From the NCBI GenBank assembly GCA_014656495.1, contig BNCN01000013.1, positions 64,814-128,813 on the forward strand: a stretch of 64,000 nucleotides of DNA, given 5' to 3'. This document shows, in pieces, positions 38,923 through 46,328 of the stretch; within the stretch, counting starts at the first letter, position 1, and every line of letters starts with the position of its first letter. The position numbers and the translations under genes are program-made. The stretch is from Comamonas sp. KCTC 72670. GTDB taxonomy: Bacteria > Myxococcota > Myxococcia > Myxococcales > Myxococcaceae. Below the pieces are notes generated by a model. That model was not told the origin of the DNA. It did not search any database and was given only the letters and a program-made list of their open reading frames with translations.

Positions 38923-41432
38923 GCTGACATCCGCTCCCCCGGCGGCGCGACCTCCGCGCCGGAATCGCCGAGCCCTAAGCTCTGAACGCCCGCTCCCTTC
39001 CCCGCCACTGTCCCCCCACGGCCCTTCCACCTCTCCAACAATGCGAGCAGCGCAGGGAAGAAGACCGTGGTCCCCAGAAAGGTGCACATGACCCCGAGTA
39101 GCGCAATCTGACCGATGCTGCGCAGACCCTGGTGGTTGGCCACCAGCAGCGCGCCGTAGCCGGCCGCGTTGGACAGCGTGGCCACCACGGCCGCCAGCCC
39201 CGTGTGACGCACCACCTTGCCGAGCGAGCCGGGCCCCTCCTCCTCGTACCGGTGGAAGAGGTGCACCGAGTTGTCCACGGCGATGGCGAGCAGGTTCGGC
39301 AGCACCACGGCGTTGATGAAGTTGAGCTGGACGTCGAAGAGGTACATGCCGCCGGCCAGGCACGTCATGCCGAGGTACAGCGGACCGGTGACCAGCAGCG
39401 CGCGCTTGAGGCTGCGCAAGCTCACCAGGATGACCAGGAACACCACCAGCGCCGCGGACCACAGGATGAGCGGACCGTCCGCGCGCACCAGCGCGAAGAT
39501 GCGGGCGGCGATGCGATTGCTGTCCAGCACCGCCACGGAGATGCCCTGCGCCTCCGCGCCCGCCATCACCTCGTCGATCTGCGAGGCCCAGCGCCGCAGG
39601 TCCTCCGTGTCCGTGTTCTCCACCGACGGGAACATGAGCAGGAAGGTGCCCTTCCCGTCCGCCGCCTCGAAGCGGCGCCGGACCTCCACGGGGACCGCGT
39701 CCAGGCCATACGGCTTCGCGTCCACCATGCGGCGGAACTCCTGAAGCCGCGGGTCGCCCGTCATTTCGGCGGGCAGCTCATCCAGGCCCTGGAGCACCTC
39801 GCGCAGGCCGGCCAGCTCCACCTCGCGCCGCGCCATCTCCCGCGGCAGCAGGTCATTGAGCGACGCGGCGTCCAGGATGGCCGACTGCTCGCCGTGGCGC
39901 TGCTTCACCTCGGCGACGATGGCCTCCACCCGCGCCGCCTGGGCCACGTCGTCCACCAGGAAGATGGCCGGGCTCAGCGGCTGGCCAATCTGCTCCGTGA
40001 CATGGTCGTTCAGCCGCGACGCCGGTGATTCGCCCTGGAGCTTGCGCATGTCCGTCTCGAAGCGCAGGCGGGAGGACACGGCGACGGAGAACACGGCGAA
40101 GCCCACCACCGACAGGGCGATGGCGACGATGGCGCTCGTGGGCCACCGGCGCCACTGCCGCTCCGGCTTCGGCCTGGGCGCAGCCGCCGCGGAGCCCGCG
40201 TCGTCCGCGCGGGCGGGGCGCAGCCGCTCGGCGATGGCCAGCAGGGATGGCCCCAGCGCGTACGCGGCCAGCACCGCCAGCAGCACGCCGAGCCCCGCCA
40301 GCAGCCCGAACTGCTTGAACGCCTGGAACTGCGCCAGCAGCAGCACGAAGAAGGCCGCCGCGTTCGTCACCGCGGAGGTCATCGCGCCGCTGAAGGTGCC
40401 GCGCACCGCCGTGGCGATGGCCTGGCGCGCGGGCCGCGTGCGCCGCTCCTCCCAGTAGCGCATGCTCAGGTGCACACCGTACTCGATGCCCAGGCCAATC
40501 AGGATGGCGACGAGGAAACCGGTCACCACGTTGAGGTGGCCGATGGCGAGCTCCGCGAAGGCGAACGTCAGCACCACGCCCACCACGACGGGGATGCCCA
40601 CCACCGCCAACGCCGAGATGCGCCGCGTGGCCAGCAGGATGAGGCCCACGGCGATCAGCGCGGACAACGCGCCGGCGCGCGACAGGTCATCGCGCATCAC
40701 CGCGTCCTCTTCGATGCGGCCCTGGAAGTTGCCCGTGGCCTGGAGCTTCACGGCCGGATAGCGCTCCGAGGCCAGCTTCCGTCCGGCCTCCACGGCCATG
40801 TCCACGAAGCCGCGCGCGAAGTCGAGGTCCCCCGCCGTCCCGGCGGGCTTGATCATCAAATAGACCTCGGTGCCATCCGCGCTGCCCAGCGTCTCGCGCA
40901 CGGGCGAGTCGGGCGCGTACTTCTTCGCGATGGCCTCGAAGTCGGGCGGCGCCGCCTGCGGTCCCGCGCCCAGGTCGATGTAGAACGGATTCGCGAGCTG
41001 ACGCTCGTAGCGCAGGCGCGCCGTCACGTCCTGGCGCAACGCGGCCAGTTTCTCAATAGGCAATAACAGCAACGCATTTTGACGGAAGAAGCCCACGTCA
41101 TAGCGATGCTCGACGTAGCGGACCTCGGGCAGGGCCTCCAGGCGTGCCTGCAGCTCCTCCGCGTAGGACTCCAGGCGCGCGCGCGTGTCGCCCGACGCCA
41201 CGAGCACCAGGTAGCCGTCCCCACCCGCCTTCTCTGACACACGTGTCAGATCTCGCACCTCCCGGGAGCCCTGCGGGAGCAGCTCCACGAACGACCCGCG
41301 GAACTCCAAGCGCGACGCCAAGGCCATGCCGCCGAGCGTCAACACCCCGAAGAACAGCAGCACCCGCCAGGGACGCGAGACGGCTGTCTCGATGAAGCGC
41401 TCGAACCACGCGTGTCGTTGAGAGCGGGCCAA
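38919..41432 (-). CDS. MMPL/RND-family lipid exporter (HpnN-like)
   Basis: 837 residues with the duplicated RND layout: TM1 near the N-terminus (WRVLLFFGVLTLGGMALAS), a large periplasmic domain, a five-TM block including IGLGIEYGVHLSMRYWEE, then the same pattern repeated with AIAVDNSVHLFHRYEEEG. These Asp/Glu-bearing TM motifs are typical of MMPL and hopanoid-transporter-like RND proteins. It probably moves a lipid from the inner membrane. The start is TTG 41432, with GAGGAG six bases upstream; the frame continues to 41615 without plausible start signals. It is coupled to the PAP2/Aur1-like gene. Confidence 0.9.
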   Translation of the reverse strand: MARSQRHAWFERFIETAVSRPWRVLLFFGVLTLGGMALASRLEFRGSFVELLPQGSREVRDLTRVSEKAGGDGYLVLVASGDTRARLESYAEELQARLEALPEVRYVEHRYDVGFFRQNALLLLPIEKLAALRQDVTARLRYERQLANPFYIDLGAGPQAAPPDFEAIAKKYAPDSPVRETLGSADGTEVYLMIKPAGTAGDLDFARGFVDMAVEAGRKLASERYPAVKLQATGNFQGRIEEDAVMRDDLSRAGALSALIAVGLILLATRRISALAVVGIPVVVGVVLTFAFAELAIGHLNVVTGFLVAILIGLGIEYGVHLSMRYWEERRTRPARQAIATAVRGTFSGAMTSAVTNAAAFFVLLLAQFQAFKQFGLLAGLGVLLAVLAAYALGPSLLAIAERLRPARADDAGSAAAAPRPKPERQWRRWPTSAIVAIALSVVGFAVFSVAVSSRLRFETDMRKLQGESPASRLNDHVTEQIGQPLSPAIFLVDDVAQAARVEAIVAEVKQRHGEQSAILDAASLNDLLPREMARREVELAGLREVLQGLDELPAEMTGDPRLQEFRRMVDAKPYGLDAVPVEVRRRFEAADGKGTFLLMFPSVENTDTEDLRRWASQIDEVMAGAEAQGISVAVLDSNRIAARIFALVRADGPLILWSAALVVFLVILVSLRSLKRALLVTGPLYLGMTCLAGGMYLFDVQLNFINAVVLPNLLAIAVDNSVHLFHRYEEEGPGSLGKVVRHTGLAAVVATLSNAAGYGALLVANHQGLRSIGQIALLGVMCTFLGTTVFFPALLALLERWKGRGGTVAGKGAGVQSLGLGDSGAEVAPPGERMSA

Positions 41433-41537
41433 CGTCGACTCCTCGGGAGCGGGCCGGGAGCAAATTTCCGGCCACGCAGTGGCGTCCCTGAGCACAGGGC
41501 AAAACGGAGGGCTTGCAGGCGCAGGGACCCGACAACA

Positions 41538-41559
41538 GGTGTGCAGCCAGATGCACACC
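41538..41559. promoter_or_regulatory. Perfect 8-bp dyad, candidate operator
   Basis: GGTGTGCA (41538-41545) and TGCACACC (41552-41559) are separated by six bases, in the 433-base gap between the divergent RND exporter and serine palmitoyltransferase genes, about 105 bases upstream of the exporter start. The geometry is typical of a dimeric transcription-factor site. No cognate regulator is adjacent. Confidence 0.5.
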
Positions 41560-41684
41560 GTGTTCACCAGTATCGACTGGCGAACAGCGCGTGTGCGACG
41601 GCGGGGTGCCACCAAAGTCGCGGGGCTGTCAAGCCGCGCTCAGATACGGGCTGAACACGCGGGATGATCGGCGAGGCGCTTGCC

Positions 41685-41713
41685 TTGACACTGCCGCGCT
41701 CCCTCTTTATTCA
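41685..41713 (+). promoter_or_regulatory. Sigma-70-type promoter of the ceramide operon
   Basis: A perfect -35 TTGACA (41685-41690), 17-base spacer and -10-like TATTCA (41708-41713). Transcription would begin near 41720 and leave a leader of about 145 bases before the serine palmitoyltransferase ATG. The rest of the 433-base gap holds only the dyad listed separately and no gene. Confidence 0.6.
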
Positions 41714-41865
41714 CGGCCCGCGTCCCCCGTGGAAGGCCGCAGGACGCAGGCTTCCCCAAGTCGAAATGCAGCCACTGGAACGGGGCGGTCGCGACGAGGA
41801 GAGCCGCGGGCTCCCGGGCCGGTCCATGCCTCCAAGACGCAGCGTGAGAGAGAGACCGATCACCC

Positions 41866-43404
41866 ATGAGCGACGTCTTCGACAAGTGCCGTAACTGGAA
41901 GGACTACCGAATCGCGAAGGCCACGGGGCTCTATCCGTACTTTCGCGCCATCGAAGCGTCGCACGGCGCCACCGAGGTGGAGATCGAAGGCAAGCGCGTC
42001 ATCATGGTCGGGTCCAACAACTACCTGGGCCTGTCCGCCGACCCGCGCGTGAAGGAAGCCGCCATCAAGGCGACGGAGAAGTTCGGCACCACCAGCTCCG
42101 GCTCGCGCCTGCTCAACGGCACGCTGGCGCTGCACGAGGAGCTCGAGGCGCGGCTGGCGAAGTTCCTCAACCGCGAGTCCGCCATCGTCATCTCCACCGG
42201 GTTCCAGACGAACCTGGCGCTGGCCTCCATCCTGGGCCGTCACGACATCGTCTTCAGCGACCGGCAGAACCACGCGTCGCTGGTGGACGGCATCCGCCTG
42301 TCGTTCGCCACCGAGCGCAAGTTCCGCCACAACGACATGGACCACCTGGAGCAGCTGTTGTCCCAGGCGGATCCCGACGCGGGGAAGATCATCGTCACCG
42401 ACGGCGTCTTCTCCATGGAAGGCGACATCTGCAACCTGCCGCGCATCGTGGAGCTGGCGAAGCACTACAACGCGCGCGTGATGACGGATGACGCGCACGC
42501 CATGGGCGTGCTGGGCACGCTGGGCCGGGGCACGTCGGAGTACTTCGACCTGGAGAAGGAGACGGACCTCGTCATGGGGACCTTCTCCAAGAGCTTCGCG
42601 TCGCTGGGCGGCGTGCTGGCCGGGCCCTTCGAGGTCATCAACTACATCCGCCACAAGGCGCGCTCGGTCATCTTCTCCGCGTCCATGACGCCGGGCTCCA
42701 TCGCCGCGGCGCTCAAGTCGCTGGAGATCATCGAGGCCGAGCCGGAGCGCCGCGAGCGGCTGCTCGACATCGCGGAGAAGATGCACAACGGCTTCCGCGC
42801 CATGGGCTTCGACACGGGCGTGTCGGTGACGCCGGTGGTGCCGGTGCACATCGGCGACCAGGTGAAGTGCTTCCGCTTCTGGCGCGCGCTGCACGAGGCC
42901 GGCGTCTTCGCCAACCCGGTGATTCCGCCGGCGGTGGAGCCGGGCCACGCGCTCATCCGCACCTCGTACATGGCCACGCACACCGACGCGCAGCTGGACC
43001 GGGTGCTGGACACCTTCGAGACCATTGGCCGCAAGCTGGGCGTCATCCCGGAGACGCGCCCCACCGTCTACGAGCCGGTGCAGATCGCCCGGCCGGGCAC
43101 GCGCGTCCTGTCCAACCGCGCCAGCGAGACCTGGTCCGCGGGCGCCGCGGGGCTGCTGGCGGACAAGGGCGGCATCACCCTGGACCAGCTGTCGCGCATG
43201 TCGTCGCGCGAGGTGGCCGGGCGCTTCTTCGACGCGGTGGAGCAGCTGACGTGGCGCGCGGCCAACCTGCAGCCGGACGACCTGCGCAAGCTGGGCTCGG
43301 CGCCGATGAAGCTGTGGGAGAAGCGCGGCGAGCTTCCGGGAATCCTGCTGGAGAAGGGCGCCCACTTCTTCATGCGCAACGGCGCCCACTCCGACCGGAA
43401 CTGA
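41866..43404 (+). CDS. spt: Serine palmitoyltransferase-type alpha-oxoamine synthase
   Basis: 512 residues. Fold type I PLP enzyme of the AONS/KBL/SPT family: GSNNYLGLS, NHASLVDGIR (His136 stacking on PLP), TDDAHAMGVLG (Asp209, His211) and Schiff-base Lys242 in TFSKSFASLGG. It would condense serine with acyl-CoA or acyl-ACP to 3-ketosphinganine, the first step of sphingolipid synthesis; myxobacteria are known to make such lipids. About 110 residues at the C-terminus lie beyond the usual 400-residue core. It heads an operon with a GNAT-like and an epimerase-like gene in the pattern Spt-bCerS-CerR. AONS (biotin) and KBL are less likely given this context. Confidence 0.87.
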   Translation: MSDVFDKCRNWKDYRIAKATGLYPYFRAIEASHGATEVEIEGKRVIMVGSNNYLGLSADPRVKEAAIKATEKFGTTSSGSRLLNGTLALHEELEARLAKFLNRESAIVISTGFQTNLALASILGRHDIVFSDRQNHASLVDGIRLSFATERKFRHNDMDHLEQLLSQADPDAGKIIVTDGVFSMEGDICNLPRIVELAKHYNARVMTDDAHAMGVLGTLGRGTSEYFDLEKETDLVMGTFSKSFASLGGVLAGPFEVINYIRHKARSVIFSASMTPGSIAAALKSLEIIEAEPERRERLLDIAEKMHNGFRAMGFDTGVSVTPVVPVHIGDQVKCFRFWRALHEAGVFANPVIPPAVEPGHALIRTSYMATHTDAQLDRVLDTFETIGRKLGVIPETRPTVYEPVQIARPGTRVLSNRASETWSAGAAGLLADKGGITLDQLSRMSSREVAGRFFDAVEQLTWRAANLQPDDLRKLGSAPMKLWEKRGELPGILLEKGAHFFMRNGAHSDRN

Positions 43405-43411
43405 CCCGCCC

Positions 43412-44593
43412 ATGGCCCTCCACGCCGAGCCGACTCCCCCGTCGTCATCGTCACCGACCATGCCCTCGGACGTGCAGGTGACCCCCGTTCGGAGCGAGGC
43501 GGAGCGGATGCAGTTCATCCGCCTCCCCTTCTCCCTCTACACGAGCGACCCCCACTGGGTTCCGCCGCTGGAGATGGAGCGCAGGGACTTCCTCGACCCG
43601 AAGAAGAACCCCTTCTTCGAGTACGGCGAGGTGGAGCTCTTCCTGGCCCGGCGTGGCAGCGCGCTCGTGGGCCGCATCGCCGCCATCCGCAACCCGCGGC
43701 ACATGGAGATTCACGGCACGAAGGAGGGCTTCTTCGGCCTCTTCGAGTGCGTGAATGACGCGGGCATCGCCCGGGTGCTGGTGGACGCCGCGGCCGCGTG
43801 GCTCCGTCAGCGCGGCATGGACACGATGCTGGGGCCGGCCAACTTCTCGTCCAACCAGGACTGGGGCCTGCTCATCGACGGCTTCGACTCACCGCCCGCG
43901 GTGATGATGCCGCACAACCCGCCCTACTACCTGCCGCTCTTGGAGGCGTGTGGCCTGACGAAGGCCAAGGACCTGTACGCCTTCGAGCTGTCCTCCTCCG
44001 CGCAGCCGCCGGAGAAGGTGGTCCGCATCTCGGAGAAGATTCGCCAGCGCGACGGCGTCGTCGTGCGTCCGGTGGACATGAAGAACCTGGACGCCGAGGT
44101 GAAGCGCATCCGGGACATCTACAACTCGGCGTGGGAGAAGAACTGGGGCTTCGTCCCGTTCACCGACGCGGAGTTCGACCACCTGGCCAAGGAGCTGAAG
44201 ACGGTGGTCCGCCCGGAGCTGGCGCTCATGGCCGAGGTCCAGGGCGAGCCGGTGGCCTTCTCCCTGACGGTGCCGGACGCCAACCAGGCCATCCGCGCGG
44301 CCAACGGGCGGCTCACCACGTTTGGCCTGCCCATCGGCCTGGTGAAGCTGGCGCTGGCCTCGCGCCGCATCAACCGGCTGCGCCTCATCATCCTCGGCAT
44401 CAAGGAGGGCTACCGGCGCCGCGGCCTGGACGCCATCCTGTACCTGGACACCCTGCGCACCGCGAAGCAGCTCGGCTACGTGGGCGGGGAGATCTCCTGG
44501 ACGCTCGAGGACAACCACCTCGTCAATCGCGCCATCGAGTCCATGGGCGCCCAGCGCTCCAAGACGTACCGCGTCTTCCAGCGCGCGCTCTGA
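43412..44593 (+). CDS. GNAT-like acyltransferase, probable bacterial ceramide synthase (bCerS type)
   Basis: 393 residues. The N-terminal half contains DPHWVPPLEMERRDFLD and NPFFEYGEVELFLA, followed by GNAT-like strands (LVGRIAAIRN); the C-terminal half has a second GNAT-like fold (LIILGIKEGYRRRGLDA, an acyl-CoA-binding-loop-like motif). The length and these motifs recall the GNAT-like family to which the Caulobacter ceramide synthase belongs, which N-acylates the long-chain base. The gene starts seven bases after spt and ends 26 bases before the reductase gene. Assignment as bCerS rests on family resemblance plus context. ATG 43460 is a possible internal start. Confidence 0.75.
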   Translation: MALHAEPTPPSSSSPTMPSDVQVTPVRSEAERMQFIRLPFSLYTSDPHWVPPLEMERRDFLDPKKNPFFEYGEVELFLARRGSALVGRIAAIRNPRHMEIHGTKEGFFGLFECVNDAGIARVLVDAAAAWLRQRGMDTMLGPANFSSNQDWGLLIDGFDSPPAVMMPHNPPYYLPLLEACGLTKAKDLYAFELSSSAQPPEKVVRISEKIRQRDGVVVRPVDMKNLDAEVKRIRDIYNSAWEKNWGFVPFTDAEFDHLAKELKTVVRPELALMAEVQGEPVAFSLTVPDANQAIRAANGRLTTFGLPIGLVKLALASRRINRLRLIILGIKEGYRRRGLDAILYLDTLRTAKQLGYVGGEISWTLEDNHLVNRAIESMGAQRSKTYRVFQRAL

Positions 44594-44619
44594 GTTCCGC
44601 CCCACCTCTGGAGTCTGCC

Positions 44620-45612
44620 TTGCGCATCCTGCTCACCGGTGGCACCGGCTTCATTGGCCAGCGGCTCGCGCGCCGCATCGTGGAGCGTGGCGACACGCTC
44701 ACCCTGATGGTGCGCGCCAGCTCGCGCCGGGGCCCCCTGGAGTCGCTCGGGGCCCGCTTCGTGGTGGCGGACCTCACCACCGGCCAGGGCCTGGCGGACG
44801 CCGTGCGCGACGTGGACTGCGTGCTGCACCTGGCCGGCGTCACCAAGTCCCGCGAGCCCGCGGGCTACATGGAGGGCAACGCGCACGGCACCCGCCGCCT
44901 GGTGGAGGCCATGGCCGCCCTGCCCCACCCGCCCCGGCTGGTGTACTGCTCCTCGCTGGCCGCCGCGGGGCCGTCCACCCCCGAGCGCCCGCGCCGCGAA
45001 GAGGACCCGCCGGCCCCCGTCTCCCTCTACGGCCGCAGCAAGCTGGGCGGCGAGCAGGCGGTGCGCGAGTTCGCCAGCAAGGTGTCCTCCGTCATCGTCC
45101 GGCCGCCCATCGTCTATGGCCCGGGGGACGCGGAGTTCCTGCCCTCGCTGCTGCCCATGGCGAAGCTGGGCGTGGCGCTGAAGAGCGGCTTCGGGCCGAA
45201 GCGGTACTCCCTCATCCACGTGGACGACCTGTGCACCGCGCTGCTCGCGGCGGCCGAGCGCGGCGCCACCGTGTCCCAGGACGACGTGGCGCGCGGCGTC
45301 TACACCGTGTCGGACGGCGTGGAGCACTCGTGGGAGGACGTCTGCGCGGCCATGGCCGGCGCGCTGGGCAAGGGCCGCCCCGCGGTGGTGCCGGTGCCGC
45401 AGACGGTGAGCTACGTGGTGGGCTTGGGCTCGGAGGCCGTGGCCCGGCTGCGCGGCACGGTGCCCATCCTCAACCGCGACAAGGTGCGGGAGATGACGTG
45501 CCCCGCGTGGACGTGCTCCACCGAGCGCGCCAGCCGTGAGCTCGGGTTCCTCCCCACCATCCCCTTGGCCCAGGGGTTCGCGGGCGCGCTGGCGGCCCTC
45601 AAGAACACGTAG
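44620..45612 (+). CDS. NAD-dependent epimerase/dehydratase, probable ceramide reductase (CerR type)
   Basis: 330 residues of the extended short-chain dehydrogenase family: nucleotide-binding TGGTGFIG at 6-13, the CSSLAAAG strand with active-site Ser, and catalytic YGRSK. In the Caulobacter pathway the enzyme of this family (CerR) reduces the 3-keto group of the ceramide precursor. The start is TTG 44620, with GGAG six bases upstream; no ATG exists at the conserved N-terminus. It is the third gene of the spt operon. Enzyme class is clear; the substrate is inferred from neighbours. Confidence 0.8.
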   Translation: MRILLTGGTGFIGQRLARRIVERGDTLTLMVRASSRRGPLESLGARFVVADLTTGQGLADAVRDVDCVLHLAGVTKSREPAGYMEGNAHGTRRLVEAMAALPHPPRLVYCSSLAAAGPSTPERPRREEDPPAPVSLYGRSKLGGEQAVREFASKVSSVIVRPPIVYGPGDAEFLPSLLPMAKLGVALKSGFGPKRYSLIHVDDLCTALLAAAERGATVSQDDVARGVYTVSDGVEHSWEDVCAAMAGALGKGRPAVVPVPQTVSYVVGLGSEAVARLRGTVPILNRDKVREMTCPAWTCSTERASRELGFLPTIPLAQGFAGALAALKNT

Positions 45613-45673
45613 GCCGGAGCACCCGCGAGGGCGCCCCGGCCAGGGGTTGAGCCATTCACTGCCAGCCGCGAAG

Positions 45674-46276
45674 CTACGGCGCCGCCGTCTGGCCCGTCTT
45701 CTGCGCGGACGCCGCGTTCTCCTTCTCCAGCTGCGCCCGCTTGCTCTTCAGCGTGGAGAGCAGCCCATCGAAGCCCTTGTCGGAGAGCAGCTTGCGGAAC
45801 TGGCCCTTGTAGGTGTCGACCAGGGACACCTCGTCGGTGACGACGTCGTAGATGCGCCACGGGCTGGTGGCCGAGGTGCGGTACAGGCGGTAGTCCACGG
45901 GGACGGAGTCCTTCTTCACCGTGACGGTGGTGCCCACGGTGGCCTCGTTCCCCTCCACGCCCTCCTCGCCGTACTTCACGTTCGCCTGGGCCTGCCCCAG
46001 GGCCTTCTGGGCATAGGACGCGCGCAGGAGGCCCGTCATCGTCTCGGTGAACTCCTTGCGCTGTGCGGGCTTGAGCTCGGACCAGGCCTTGTCACCCAGG
46101 GCACGCTTCGCCAGCTCCTCGAAGTCGACGAACTTCTCGACGACGGAGGCCAATGACTGCGCGGTGGCGCCGGGGGCGTTGGCGGCCTTCTGGACATCCG
46201 CGTTCCCGGATTTGACGACGGTGAGCGGCCCCGGCGCGGCGGCGAGCAAGGTGGCGGCAAGCAGGGAAGCAATCAT
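45674..46276 (-). CDS. MlaC/Ttg2D-family periplasmic lipid-binding protein
   Basis: 200 residues with a signal peptide (MIASLLAATLLAAAPG). The mature protein follows the MlaC pattern: FVDFEELAKRALG, a WSELKPAQRKEFTETMTGLLRA-like helix pair, VDYRLYRTS and IYDVVTDEVSLVDTYKGQF. MlaC proteins carry phospholipids across the periplasm between MlaA/OmpC and the MlaFEDB complex. The other mla genes are not in the window. It lies 52 bases after a TolC-like gene in the same direction and converges with the ceramide operon, so a role in trafficking those lipids is possible but unproven. Confidence 0.88.
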   Translation of the reverse strand: MIASLLAATLLAAAPGPLTVVKSGNADVQKAANAPGATAQSLASVVEKFVDFEELAKRALGDKAWSELKPAQRKEFTETMTGLLRASYAQKALGQAQANVKYGEEGVEGNEATVGTTVTVKKDSVPVDYRLYRTSATSPWRIYDVVTDEVSLVDTYKGQFRKLLSDKGFDGLLSTLKSKRAQLEKENAASAQKTGQTAAP

Positions 46277-46328
46277 TCAGTCGGCTCCGAGTGAAAGGAC
46301 GGTAAGGAAGACAGCGGTCGGCGCATGG

